Source: an uncultured Oscillospiraceae bacterium
Lineage (GTDB): Bacteria; Bacillota; Clostridia; Oscillospirales; Ruminococcaceae
Direction of reading: 5' to 3'
Assembly (NCBI GenBank): GCA_900540595.1
Contig: UQGL01000020.1
Location: 1 to 44,707 of the forward strand
Length of the DNA: 44,707 nucleotides
Part shown: in pieces, positions 28,680 to 36,440 of the stretch
How the letters are laid out: the number at the start of each line of letters is the position of its first letter
Position numbering within the stretch: position 1 is the stretch's first letter
The notes under the pieces: generated by a model
The model's database searches: none
Told to the model about the DNA's origin: nothing
Seen by the model: only the letters and a program-made list of their open reading frames with translations
Translations under genes and position numbers: made by a program

Positions 28680-28849
28680 TGTAACACACCTCCCACAAGT
28701 GTATGATAAAGACAAAAGCGGCTGCCATTGAAAGCAGCCGCCGAACATACGAAGTTGCGCACCTAGTGCGTATCATGGTATGACCCGGGGTTTTGACAAA
28801 CCCTGCAAGGTGAGCCGACGGCCTACTGCCGGTTGCTGCTTTTTTTACA
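28680..28849 (-). promoter_or_regulatory. infC-rpmI-rplT 5' leader (candidate L20-type autoregulatory leader)
   Basis: About 170 nt separate the predicted start of transcription from the infC codon. It contains GGGTTT-GTCA-AAACCC, a GC-rich pairing region around CCGGCAGTAGGCCGTCGG, and an attenuator hairpin. Leaders of this operon in Firmicutes are controlled by L20 through transcription attenuation. That assignment is by position and layout; I did not match a covariance model. Confidence 0.65.
28714..28741 (-). terminator. Attenuator hairpin in the infC leader
   Basis: Minus strand GCGGCTGC, 8-nt loop, GCAGCCGC, then TTTTGTCTTT, about 35 nt before the infC start. Its place inside the leader argues for conditional termination. 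Confidence 0.85.
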
Positions 28850-28855
28850 AGGGAT

Positions 28856-28884
28856 AGTTTATCATAAAAGCAGGGGCGTGTCAA
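28856..28884 (-). promoter_or_regulatory. Promoter of infC-rpmI-rplT
   Basis: Perfect TTGACA (28884-28879), 17-bp spacer, TAAACT (28861-28856) on the minus strand. Confidence 0.85.
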
Positions 28885-28912
28885 GGGGATTTGGAAAGTT
28901 TTTTGCAGCGCT

Positions 28913-29006
28913 GTAGGGGCCGGGCATGCCCGGCCCGCAACTGTGGGCGGCTGCCCGTTCACGGGCAATTACGCAAGGCTGAGGGCCGGGCATGCCCGGC
29001 CCCTAC
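28913..29006. repeat. Family P paired palindrome (upstream of infC promoter)
   Basis: Two GGCCGGGCATGCCCGGCC palindromes in mirror order; the centre holds GCCCGTTCACGGGC. Confidence 0.9.
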
Positions 29007-29042
29007 CGTGTAAGGCAGGGGCCGCTTTGCCGTACACACGCC

Positions 29043-29251
29043 CGGCTTCCCCCTTGGGGGAAGCTGTCAGCGGCCCCGACCGCTGACTGATGAGGGGCGG
29101 GTCTGCCGATATGCCCCGCACATGGGCTGCCGCGGCAGGCTCTCCCCTCATCCGGCCCTGCGGGGCCACCTTCAGTCTACGCGCTAAGAGCCGCCTTCGG
29201 CGGTTGCGCTCCGACACGCGCCTGCGGGCGCAGCCCCTCGGGGGAAGGCTT
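29043..29251. repeat. Family A palindromic repeat, copy 5 (long type, reversed)
   Basis: CGGCTTCCCCCTTGGGGG to CCCCTCGGGGGAAGGCTT. Carries the same extra block as copies 2, 3 and 8, here reversed. It ends about 7 nt from the stop of the HTH gene. Confidence 0.88.
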
Positions 29252-29257
29252 GGGGGT

Positions 29258-30181
29258 TCACATCCTCGCCAGATCAAACAAAATTTTTGCAATCACGCAC
29301 CAGCTGTACCCGGCGCGGCGCAGCAGGGCGGGCAGGGCGTCCGGCACGCCCGCGCACCGGGCCACCCATTTTTCTGCGGCGTCCTCACTGGCGGGGGCCA
29401 CGCGCGCCCACTCCCCCTCCGGGCCGGGGTCATCGGCGGGGCCGCGGCGGTCGTTCATGCCCAGCCAGCCGTCCTGCAGATAGCGCTGCACCCACCGGTA
29501 GACCTGATGGTACGCAACGGCGTATTTCTGCGCCATAGCGCCGTAGTTTTTCCGGTTTTCCAGACAGTCCAGCACAATGACAAGGCGCTGCATCGGCGCC
29601 ACGGCACGCGCACGGCCCTTGGCGCGGCGCGTTCCCTCGCTGCTGTGGCGGCTGTCGTGCAGGGCCGCCGGGCCGTGGGCGCGGTACCGCCCCACCCAGT
29701 TGACCAGCGCCTTGTAGTCTACATTATATTTCAGCGCCGTTGCGCCGTAATCGCAGCCATTGGCAAGGCAGTCCTGCACGATCTGCACGCGGTCGGCGGC
29801 GGTGGTGTAGGCATCGCCCCTGTGCCGGGACGCACCGTGGTAGCCCCGCAGCGCACCGCCCTGCTTGGCGGTCTCCACCATTTTTTCAAGGTTTTGGGGG
29901 CTGCGGATGCCGTACTTTTTGCAGATTTCAAACAGCGAGCCCTCGCCCGCCAGATAGTCCGCAACGGCGGCCTGCTTTTCCTCGGCGGTGAGGTGGTGGG
30001 ATTTTTCGCGCGGGGTCAGCCCTCCGGGGCCTTCGGCCTCATAGATGCGCAGCCACTGGCGCACGGTGGTGTTGCTGACGCCGACACTTTGCGCGGCGGC
30101 CTGACGGCTGATCTCGCCGGATATTATTTTTTCCACAAGCGCGACCTTTTGTTGTGGAGAAAGCTTTGGTGTCTGGGGCAT
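29258..30181 (-). CDS. Tandem helix-turn-helix protein, transposase-OrfA-like, no catalytic domain
   Basis: 307 residues from the ATG at 30181, 9 nt behind AAGGCGG; the longer frame upstream is repeat. Four helix-turn-helix units of the kind found at the N terminus of IS3/IS150-type transposases follow one another: 10-50 (ISRQAAAQSVGVSNTTVRQW), 68-105 (SLFEICKKYGIRSPQNLEKM), 130-175 (DYGATALKYNVDYKALVNWV) and 195-245 (NYGAMAQKYAVAYHQVYRWV). No DDE catalytic core or partner orfB is nearby and no terminal inverted repeats of an IS are visible. The C-terminal 50 residues are unlike any family I know. It probably binds DNA; whether as a regulator, a domesticated transposase part or a repeat-binding protein is unknown. 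Large repeats lie on both sides. Confidence 0.75.
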   Translation of the reverse strand: MPQTPKLSPQQKVALVEKIISGEISRQAAAQSVGVSNTTVRQWLRIYEAEGPGGLTPREKSHHLTAEEKQAAVADYLAGEGSLFEICKKYGIRSPQNLEKMVETAKQGGALRGYHGASRHRGDAYTTAADRVQIVQDCLANGCDYGATALKYNVDYKALVNWVGRYRAHGPAALHDSRHSSEGTRRAKGRARAVAPMQRLVIVLDCLENRKNYGAMAQKYAVAYHQVYRWVQRYLQDGWLGMNDRRGPADDPGPEGEWARVAPASEDAAEKWVARCAGVPDALPALLRRAGYSWCVIAKILFDLARM

Positions 30182-30220
30182 GGTAACCGCCTTTCGGAGG
30201 TTGTAGGGGCGGATTGTCGA

Positions 30221-30370
30221 AAGGCCTCCCTTGTCAAAGGGAGGTGCCGAGCGTAAGCGAGGCGGAGGGATTCCTGCCCGGCCGCGGGGGTGACGGCGCG
30301 CAGGGCAAGGCCCGACAGAATCCCTCCGGCCGCCTTCGGCGTCCACCTCCCTTTGACAAGGGAGGCTTTC
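30221..30370. repeat. Palindromic repeat, CCTCCCTTGTCAAAGGGAGG type
   Basis: Arms GCCTCCCTTGTCAAAGGGAGG and, mirrored, CCTCCCTTTGACAAGGGAGGC, with inner GGCGGAGGGATTC and AATCCCTCCGGCCGCC. A half copy lies at 44254-44304. Confidence 0.87.
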
Positions 30371-30373
30371 CTG

Positions 30374-30621
30374 CGGGAGGGATAAATCCCTCCCCTACGG
30401 ATTGAACCGTAAAAGGGATTTGGCGGCAGGTTGCGGCGGGGTGAGGGCACCCCGCCCTACACACAGATTTTTGAGTGGGGCCGTAGGGCGGCCAGCCCTC
30501 TGGCCGCCGTGGCCGTTTGCGGCGGCGGAAAGCGCCCGGGAGGGATGAATCCCTCCCCTACGGCTGACCCGGGGCCGCGCGGCTATGGCAAGGCTGCGGG
30601 CCGGGCATGCCCGGCCCCTAC
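30374..30621. repeat. Composite repeat block Q-R-P, copy 1
   Basis: In order: family Q (30374-30460, GGGAGGGATAAATCCCTCCC through CACCCCGCCCTAC), family R (30481-30509), a second partial Q (30538-30561), and a family P palindrome (30598-30621). The 515-bp gap between the HTH gene and the pilin gene holds only these repeats and the pilin terminator. Confidence 0.85.
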
Positions 30622-30649
30622 AGAGCGGGTATTATAAGGTAGAGGGTAT

Positions 30650-30678
30650 AAAAAATCCCACCACGGGAGGTGGTGGGA
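30650..30678 (-). terminator. Intrinsic terminator of the pilin-like gene
   Basis: Minus strand TCCCACCAC, loop CTCCC, GTGGTGGGA, then TTTTTT, about 19 nt after the stop. Confidence 0.94.
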
Positions 30679-30696
30679 AATATTTAAGCAAAAGAA

Positions 30697-31173
30697 TTAT
30701 TTGGTACCGACAGTCTTTTCGCCATACTTGTCCGCGGCAATTTTAGTCACCGCATCCGTACCGCTACCACCAATCTGCTTCGGTTCGTCATAGCTAGCAG
30801 CATTAGTTCCATCAGCAGCCGTATATTTAACACGCCAAGAGTCGTTAGAATAATCCAGCGAAGAGATTTTGCCGTTCTCCGTAAACACAACTTCCCAATG
30901 GCCAGACACCTCTGCCAATCCACGAATAGCACTATCATGTTTGACCAACTCATCGGCGGTTACAGTTCCTTTGTCAGCGTAGATGGTGGTAGATTCCGTC
31001 TGAACCGCCATAACAGCCATACGGCACTCCGCAACAACCTTCTCCTTGTTGGCCTTGTCAATGTAGCCAGTCAGAGCCGGAACCAGCAGGGCGGCCAGGA
31101 TAGCCAGAATGACCAGAACAACGATCAGCTCGACGAGGGTGAAGCCCTTTTTATCCTTCAGTTTCTTAAACAT
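30697..31173 (-). CDS. Type IV pilin-like / pseudopilin protein with class III signal peptide
   Basis: 158 residues. MFKKLKDKKGFTLVELIVVL is a classic prepilin leader: basic stretch, Gly at -1, Phe +1, Glu +5, then a long hydrophobic helix (to about 40). The rest is a small soluble domain rich in Thr, Ser and Asp without cysteines. A prepilin peptidase would cut after KKG. GGAGG lies 7 nt before the ATG; a longer frame starts upstream at 31230 but has no such site. No pilus ATPase, platform or peptidase gene is near, so it is an orphan pilin that must use machinery elsewhere. The gene is noticeably less GC-rich than its neighbours. Transcription from a strong promoter with operator-like repeats suggests a regulated surface or DNA-uptake protein. 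Confidence 0.88.
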   Translation of the reverse strand: MFKKLKDKKGFTLVELIVVLVILAILAALLVPALTGYIDKANKEKVVAECRMAVMAVQTESTTIYADKGTVTADELVKHDSAIRGLAEVSGHWEVVFTENGKISSLDYSNDSWRVKYTAADGTNAASYDEPKQIGGSGTDAVTKIAADKYGEKTVGTK

Positions 31174-31241
31174 TTTGTTTCCTCCAAAATTTTCTTTGAT
31201 GTATGCCGACTTCACGAACCCCATCGACATTTCATATTGTC

Positions 31242-31270
31242 ATTTTATAACACAATTTGTGTTTTGTCAA
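31242..31270 (-). promoter_or_regulatory. Promoter of the pilin-like gene
   Basis: Perfect TTGACA (31270-31265), 17-bp spacer, TAAAAT (31247-31242) on the minus strand, giving a 5' leader of roughly 60 nt. The spacer is almost wholly a palindrome. Confidence 0.88.
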
Positions 31271-31305
31271 GCCGAAATGTGCTTTCAAAACCCGTTTTGT
31301 GTTTT
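31249..31305. promoter_or_regulatory. Operator-like repeats between pilin and XRE genes
   Basis: AACACAA-T-TTGTGTT (31249-31263) is a perfect palindrome filling the pilin promoter spacer. CAAAAC-CC-GTTTTG (31286-31299) is a second dyad. The 10-mer TTTGTGTTTT occurs at 31256-31265 and again at 31296-31305, exactly 40 bp apart, about four helix turns. These are likely binding sites for the adjacent XRE regulator. Confidence 0.7.
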
Positions 31306-31350
31306 TCTGGTATTCTCTAGCTGACACTATAAAGAAATCAGGCTGTTCTT

Positions 31351-31671
31351 ATGGAATTTAACGAGCGTTTACGCTATTTAATAGATTGCGAAGAAATCAA
31401 AATCAAGGATTTAGCCCCCAAACTATGCCTCAGCGCGTCCACCCTGAGCAACTATGCACAGGGAATCCGCGAGCCGGACTATGACACCCTGCGGCGCATT
31501 GCGGATTATTTTGGGGTCAGCATCGACTATCTGCTCGGCCACAAGACCCCGGCCGAGGACGATGAGCGCCAGCTTTTGGCCCGCTACCGCAGCTTTACCC
31601 CCAGCCAGAAGCGCCTTCTGCTGGATCAGGCCGAGCTGATAACCCGTTACAAAGTAAAAGTAAACGATTGA
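31351..31671 (+). CDS. XRE (Cro/C1-type) transcriptional regulator
   Basis: 106 residues. The HTH_3 domain fills about 5-62: LRYLIDCEEIKIKDLAPKLC, then recognition-helix region SASTLSNYAQGIREPDYDTL, and the common ADYFGVSIDYLLGHKTP ending. The remaining C-terminal part (DERQLLARYRSFTPSQKRLLLD) is a helical tail seen in many small XRE regulators. It is divergent from the pilin gene across about 175 bp of operator-like repeats, so it probably controls that gene and itself. The ribosome binding site is weak. A TATAAA at about 31329 may be its -10. Confidence 0.93.
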   Translation: MEFNERLRYLIDCEEIKIKDLAPKLCLSASTLSNYAQGIREPDYDTLRRIADYFGVSIDYLLGHKTPAEDDERQLLARYRSFTPSQKRLLLDQAELITRYKVKVND

Positions 31672-31700
31672 CCCGCCGGGAGTCGGCGGGTCGATTTTTT
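31670..31700 (+). terminator. Intrinsic terminator of the XRE gene
   Basis: GACCCGCCG, loop GGAGT, CGGCGGGTC, then GATTTTTT; it begins inside the stop codon. Confidence 0.93.
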
Positions 31701-31747
31701 ATGGGTGTCCCCCTGCCGCGCAAAAATACATTTTTTCAAAAATAATC

Positions 31748-31776
31748 TAGCCAACGCACGCATAATATGTTATGAT
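31748..31776 (+). promoter_or_regulatory. Promoter of ddl-murI
   Basis: TAGCCA, 17-bp spacer, TATGAT, about 65 bp before the ddl ATG. Confidence 0.7.
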
Positions 31777-31840
31777 AGTAAGCTGAAGACTTGTAGTGTG
31801 CCCCAAGGGGCCGCGCAATTTTACAAAGGGAGTCTTTTTG

Positions 31841-32950
31841 ATGAAAACTACTACCAAGCTGCGCGTGGCGCTCTTCTTCGGCGGCGTATCCAGTGAGCAT
31901 GAGGTCAGCTGTGTTTCGGCCTCGGCCTGGCTGCGCGCGCTGGGTCAGTCCCCCTGTGCAGAGCAATATGAAGCATTTCCTGTCGGCATCACCAAGGACG
32001 GCCGCTGGCTGGCCTGCAGCCCCACGCCCGAGGCCATGGCCGATGGCAGCTGGGAGCAGGGCGACTGCACGCCCTGCATCCTCAGCCCCGACCGCCGGGA
32101 CCACGGCCTGTGGCTGCTGAAGGACGGCAAAGCCGAGCTTGTCCGCATTGACATCTGCGCCCCCGTCATGCACGGCAAAAACGGCGAGGACGGCACGATT
32201 CAGGGCCTGTTTGAGCTGGCGCGCATCCCCTATGTAGGCTGCGGCGTGCTGGGCAGCGCGGTCTGCATGGATAAGGCCGTGGCCAACGCCCTGATGGACG
32301 CCGCCGGTGTCCCCCACTGCAAGTGGGCGGCCGCCAGCCGCGCCGACCTTGCGCTGAACGGCCCCGTGGTGCTGGACGCCGTGGAGGCAAAGCTGGGCTA
32401 CCCCATCTTTGTCAAGCCGGCCAACGCCGGCTCCAGCGTGGGTATCAGCAAGGCGGCCGACCGCGCCATGCTGGAGCAGGCGGTCGAGATCGCCCTGCGC
32501 GAGGACGACAAGGTCGTTTTTGAGGAGTTCGTGGACGCGCAGGAGGTCGAGTGTGCGGCCATCGGCAACCCCGATGACCCGTCCACCGTTGCCACCACCC
32601 GCCCGGGTGAGATTCTGGCCGGGGCGGAGTTCTACACCTACGATGACAAGTACAAAAACGGCGTGTCCCAGACCGTCATCCCCGCGCATCTGAGCGAGGA
32701 AAAGCTCGACGAGGTGCAGGCCGAGGCCCGCAAGGCCTATCTGGCGCTGAACTGCGCGGGTCTGTCCCGCTGCGACTTCTTTGTGGAGCGCGGCACCGGC
32801 CGCGTGCTTTGCAACGAGCTGAACACCCTGCCCGGCTTTACGCCCATCAGTATGTACCCCAAGCTGATGGAGCATGAGGGCTACAGCTATCCGGCGCTGG
32901 TCGATAAGCTGCTGCAGCTGGCCCTGCACCGCCGGAAGGGGGCCTACTGA
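31841..32950 (+). CDS. ddl: D-alanine--D-alanine ligase
   Basis: 369 residues. ATP-grasp enzyme that makes the D-Ala-D-Ala end of peptidoglycan stems. Seen: VALFFGGVSSEHEVSCVSA at the start, VMHGKNGEDGTIQGL, PIFVKPANAGSSVGISK (ATP-binding), the omega-loop FYTYDDKYKNG with the tyrosine/lysine of D-Ala (not D-Lac) ligases, and the metal-binding CNELNTLPGFTPISMYPKL. The ATG at 31841 behind AAAGGGAG is chosen over an in-frame one 15 codons earlier. Its stop overlaps the murI start (TGATG), so the pair is a translationally coupled wall-precursor operon. Confidence 0.98.
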   Translation: MKTTTKLRVALFFGGVSSEHEVSCVSASAWLRALGQSPCAEQYEAFPVGITKDGRWLACSPTPEAMADGSWEQGDCTPCILSPDRRDHGLWLLKDGKAELVRIDICAPVMHGKNGEDGTIQGLFELARIPYVGCGVLGSAVCMDKAVANALMDAAGVPHCKWAAASRADLALNGPVVLDAVEAKLGYPIFVKPANAGSSVGISKAADRAMLEQAVEIALREDDKVVFEEFVDAQEVECAAIGNPDDPSTVATTRPGEILAGAEFYTYDDKYKNGVSQTVIPAHLSEEKLDEVQAEARKAYLALNCAGLSRCDFFVERGTGRVLCNELNTLPGFTPISMYPKLMEHEGYSYPALVDKLLQLALHRRKGAY

Positions 32951-33765
32951 TGGACCCGCGCCCCATCGGCGTTTTTGACAGCGGCCTTGGCGGGCTGACC
33001 GCCGTGCGCCAGCTGCGCCGCGTGCTGCCCGGTGAGGATATCGTCTATTTCGGCGATACCGGCCGCGTGCCTTACGGCAGCCGCGGGCGGGATACCATCG
33101 TGCAGTATGCGCGGCAGGATATACGCTTTCTGCTCAGCCGGGATGTCAAGTTCATCATCGCCGCCTGCGGGACCGTGTCCTCGACCTATCCGCCGGAGGA
33201 GGCCGCCCGGCTGCCGGTGCCCTACACCGGCGTGGTGGGTGCCACCGCCCGCGCCGCCGTGGATGCGACCCGCAACCACCGCATCGGCATCATCGGCACG
33301 GCTGCCACGGTGCGCAGCGGCTCCTACGCGGCGGTCATCCGCGATATGCTGCCCGATGTGCAGATCTTTGCGCGCGCCTGCCCGATGTTTGTGCCGCTGG
33401 TCGAGAACGGCTATTTCAATGACGGCAACCCCGTGACAAAGCTCATCATTGCCGAGTATCTGCAGGAGCTGAAGGACGCCGGTGTTGACACGCTGATCCT
33501 TGGCTGCACCCACTACCCGCTGCTGAAAAAGATGATCGGCGATTTTATGGGCGATGCGGTGCGGCTGGTGGATTCCGGCAAGGTGACCGCGCAGGCCACC
33601 GCCGCCGCGCTGGCGGATCTGGGGCTTTTGAACGGCAAAACGGACGGCGGCACCGCCCACTACTATGTCAGCGACACGCCCGACAACTTTGCCGAGCTGG
33701 AGCAGATGTTCTTAGGCGAGTACGCCGGCGGGCCGGTAGAGCGCATTGCGATCGAAACATATTGA
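32950..33765 (+). CDS. murI: Glutamate racemase
   Basis: 271 residues. Makes D-glutamate for peptidoglycan. Seen: IGVFDSGLGGLTAVRQL, YFGDTGRVPYGSR, and the two catalytic cysteines in AACGTVSS (near 76) and ILGCTHYPLL (near 187). The first motif reads ACGT where the common form is ACNT. Starts inside the ddl stop codon. The stop is followed at once by two back-to-back family A repeats. Confidence 0.97.
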   Translation: MDPRPIGVFDSGLGGLTAVRQLRRVLPGEDIVYFGDTGRVPYGSRGRDTIVQYARQDIRFLLSRDVKFIIAACGTVSSTYPPEEAARLPVPYTGVVGATARAAVDATRNHRIGIIGTAATVRSGSYAAVIRDMLPDVQIFARACPMFVPLVENGYFNDGNPVTKLIIAEYLQELKDAGVDTLILGCTHYPLLKKMIGDFMGDAVRLVDSGKVTAQATAAALADLGLLNGKTDGGTAHYYVSDTPDNFAELEQMFLGEYAGGPVERIAIETY

Positions 33766-33768
33766 GCG

Positions 33769-33892
33769 CTGTCACCGAAGGTGACTGATGAGGGGCGGGT
33801 TGCCGTGGCCGCCCATTTGCCGGGCAACGACGGAAGGTCTGCCCTCATCCGGCCCTGCGGGCCACCTTCCCCCGAGGGGGGAAGGCTTTTAG
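33769..33892. repeat. Family A palindromic repeat, copy 6 (short, reversed, left arm missing)
   Basis: Begins at GCTGTCACCGAAGGTGACTGATGAGGGG right after the murI stop and ends CCCCCGAGGGGGGAAGGC. The outer left arm is absent. Confidence 0.83.
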
Positions 33893-33895
33893 CCG

Positions 33896-34086
33896 AGGCT
33901 TCCCCCTCGGGGGAAGCTGTCACCGAAGGTGACTGATGAGGGCGAAGTTTCCAGGCATTACCCATTTACAGGCAGTAATGGCAAGGTCGCCCCTCATCCG
34001 GCCCTGCGGGCCACCGCACCCCTTCTGGCGCTGCGCGCCACCTCCCCCGTATCGGGGGAGTCTGTCCCCGAGGGGGAAGGCTTTTA
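33896..34086. repeat. Family A palindromic repeat, copy 7 (reversed, with inserted segment)
   Basis: GAGGCTTCCCCCTCGGGGG to CCCCGAGGGGGAAGGC. The inner part shares CCCTCATCCGGCCCTGCGGG with copy 6. An extra piece of about 55 bp (CTTCTGGCGCTGCGCGCCACC and a CTCCCCC...GGGGGAG hairpin) is inserted near the right arm. Copies 6 and 7 fill the 334-bp gap between murI and the DUF1934 gene. Confidence 0.84.
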
Positions 34087-34099
34087 GTAGAGGTACACC

Positions 34100-34537
34100 A
34101 TGGAAGAAAAATATCTGATCACCATCAAGGGCACGATGGAGCAGCGGGGCGACACCGACACGGTGGAGCTTATGACCCGCGGCTCGCTCGTCCACAAGGA
34201 CGGTGCCTACTATATCGTATACAAGGAGACCGAGACCACCGGCTATGAGGGCTGCACCACCACCGTCAAGGTGGCCGACGACGCCCGCAAGGTTTCGATG
34301 CTGCGCTACGGCAAGCAGTCGAGCCAGCTTATCATCGAGAAGGGCACCCGGCATCTCTGCCATTATGAGACCGGCTACGGCGCGGTAAGTCTTGGCGTGG
34401 CCGCCGATGTCATTGAGCATGCGCTGAGTGAGGAGGGCGGCAAGCTGAAATTCAGCTACACGCTGGACTCCGGCGCAGAGAATTTCATCAGCCGGAATCT
34501 GGTTGACATTACGGTCGATAAGCTGCCGGAAGCTTAA
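34100..34537 (+). CDS. DUF1934 family beta-barrel protein (YwiB-like)
   Basis: 145 residues, the whole length of the DUF1934 family (Bacillus YwiB), predicted small lipocalin-like beta-barrel. Seen: YLITIKGTMEQRGDTDTVEL, YYIVYKETETTGYEGCTTTVKV, RHLCHYETGYGAVSLGV and KFSYTLDSGAENFISRNLVDI. AGAGG precedes the ATG by about 7 nt. In Bacillus this gene also precedes argS, so the order is conserved, but here a family P repeat lies between. The molecular role is not known. Confidence 0.9.
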   Translation: MEEKYLITIKGTMEQRGDTDTVELMTRGSLVHKDGAYYIVYKETETTGYEGCTTTVKVADDARKVSMLRYGKQSSQLIIEKGTRHLCHYETGYGAVSLGVAADVIEHALSEEGGKLKFSYTLDSGAENFISRNLVDITVDKLPEA

Positions 34538-34551
34538 AAATTTGCTTCCCT

Positions 34552-34637
34552 GTAGGGGCCGGACATGTCCGGCCCTCAACCTACCGGAAAGCGCTCTGTA
34601 AAGGCAAAGCCGCGGGCCGGGCATGCCCGGCCCCTAC
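34552..34637. repeat. Family P paired palindrome (before argS)
   Basis: Left GTAGGGGCCGGACATGTCC, right GGGCATGCCCGGCCCCTAC in mirror order around about 40 bp. Confidence 0.88.
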
Positions 34638-34675
34638 AATGTTATCATAGAAAAATCCCCCACAGGAGGTTCATC

Positions 34676-36433
34676 ATGGAATATAAAAACTACAACCCCC
34701 GCGCGGCGGCGCTGGCGCAGGCCCGCACCCTGCTGACCGATGCCGTCAAGGCTGCCATCGCTGACGGTACCCTGCCCGAAGCTGCGCTGCCCGACTTCAT
34801 CGTTGAGATCCCGGCCGATGTCAAAAACGGCGACATCGCCTCCAACGCGGCCATGGCCGGTGCCCGCGCCTTCCACAAGGCGCCCCGCCAGATCGCCGAG
34901 GCTATCACCGCCAAGCTTGCGCTGGACGGCAGCCTGTTCGACCGGTTTGAGATCGCCGGTCCCGGCTTCATCAACCTGTTCCTTGCGCAGGACTGGTTCA
35001 CCAGCGTTGTGCGCGCCGCCGTGGCCAATCCCGAGTACGGCCGCACCGATGTCGGCGCAGGCAAGCGCTACAATGTCGAGTTCGTCTCCGCCAACCCCAC
35101 CGGCCCGATGCATATGGGCAACGCCCGCGGCGGCGCTTTGGGCGACGGTCTGGCCGCCTGTCTGGACTGGGCGGGCTACGATGTGACCCGCGAGTTCTAC
35201 ATCAACGATGCGGGCAACCAGATCGAGAAGTTCGGCAAGAGCCTTGCCATCCGCTACCTGCAGCTCTACAAGGGCGAGGATGCCTGCCCGCTGCCCGAGG
35301 AGTGCTATCAGGGCGCGGACATCATCGCCCGCGCGAAGGAGTTTGCCGAAGTGCACGGCGATTCCTATGTGGAAAAGGACTTTGACGAGCTGAAGAAGGC
35401 CATCGTGGCCGATGCCCTGCCCAAGAACATCGCCGGTCTGCAGCGCGACCTCGGCAAGTACCGCATCGAGTACGATGTCTGGTTCCATGAGAGCGACCTG
35501 CACAACTCCGGCGCGGTCAAGGCCGTGGTGGACAAGCTGCTGGAAACCGGCGCCTGCTACAAGGCCGAGGACGGTGCGATCATGTACCGCAGCGCCCAGT
35601 ACGCCGCCAAGTACGGCGTTGTGAACAAGCGCAAGACCGAGGACGGCAGCGAGGAGGAGGCCAAGGACGAGGTGCTGGTGCGCGCCAACGGCATCCCGAC
35701 CTACTTTGCCGCCGACATCGCCTACCACTACAACAAGCTGGCCGTGCGCGGCTTTGACAAGGCCATCGATGTCTGGGGTGCCGACCACCACGGCCATGTG
35801 GCCCGCATGAAGGGCGCGATGGACGCCATCGGTCTGGACGGCAGCCGCCTTGACATCGTGCTGATGCAGATGGTCAACCTGATGCGTGACGGCAAGCCGG
35901 TCCGCATGAGCAAGCGCACCGGCAAGGCCATCACCCTGACCGACCTGCTGGACGAGGTGCCCATTGATTCCGCGCGGTTCTTCTTCAACCAGCGCGAAAG
36001 CTCCTCCACGCTGGACTTTGACCTTGATCTGGCCGTGCGCAACGACAGCGAGAACCCGGTCTACTATGTCCAGTACGCCCACGCGCGCATCTGCTCTGTG
36101 CTGAAAAAGCTCGAGAGCGAGGGTGTGAAGTTTGAAGGTGCCGAGGCCGTGGACGCCAGCGTCCTGACCGACCCCGCCGAGCAGGCACTGATCCGCCTGC
36201 TGGCTGCCTTCCCCGCTGAGATCGCCGCCGCCGCCGAGAAGTACGACCCGGCCCGCATCACCCGCTACTGCATTGATGTGGCATCGGCCTACCACCGCTT
36301 CTACAACGCCTGCCGCATCCTTGATGCGGAGGGCACCGTGCAGCAGGGCCGCATTGCGCTGTGTCTGGCCGTGCGCGGCGTCATCCACAACATCCTGACG
36401 ATGTTCAAGGTCACCGCACCGGAAACGATGTAA
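34676..36433 (+). CDS. argS: Arginyl-tRNA synthetase
   Basis: 585 residues. Class I synthetase that needs tRNA for amino acid activation. An N-terminal additional domain (1-110) is followed by SANPTGPMHMGNARGG with the HIGH equivalent HMGN near 144, the YINDAGNQIEKFG element, the ArgRS form of KMSKS (MSKRTGKAITL) near 410, and a C-terminal helical anticodon-binding domain ending AVRGVIHNILTMFKVTAPETM. AGGAGG lies 6-7 nt before the ATG at 34676; the longer reading starts in a family P repeat. Confidence 0.98.
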   Translation: MEYKNYNPRAAALAQARTLLTDAVKAAIADGTLPEAALPDFIVEIPADVKNGDIASNAAMAGARAFHKAPRQIAEAITAKLALDGSLFDRFEIAGPGFINLFLAQDWFTSVVRAAVANPEYGRTDVGAGKRYNVEFVSANPTGPMHMGNARGGALGDGLAACLDWAGYDVTREFYINDAGNQIEKFGKSLAIRYLQLYKGEDACPLPEECYQGADIIARAKEFAEVHGDSYVEKDFDELKKAIVADALPKNIAGLQRDLGKYRIEYDVWFHESDLHNSGAVKAVVDKLLETGACYKAEDGAIMYRSAQYAAKYGVVNKRKTEDGSEEEAKDEVLVRANGIPTYFAADIAYHYNKLAVRGFDKAIDVWGADHHGHVARMKGAMDAIGLDGSRLDIVLMQMVNLMRDGKPVRMSKRTGKAITLTDLLDEVPIDSARFFFNQRESSSTLDFDLDLAVRNDSENPVYYVQYAHARICSVLKKLESEGVKFEGAEAVDASVLTDPAEQALIRLLAAFPAEIAAAAEKYDPARITRYCIDVASAYHRFYNACRILDAEGTVQQGRIALCLAVRGVIHNILTMFKVTAPETM

Positions 36434-36440
36434 CCCCCAT

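Noticed and set aside
29258..30181. Complete IS3-type insertion sequence
   Set aside because: No DDE-containing orfB, no terminal inverted repeats and no target duplication could be found around the HTH gene.
34634..36388. Long minus-strand open frame opposite argS
   Set aside because: Shadow of argS; His/Gly/Val-rich translation with no family resemblance.
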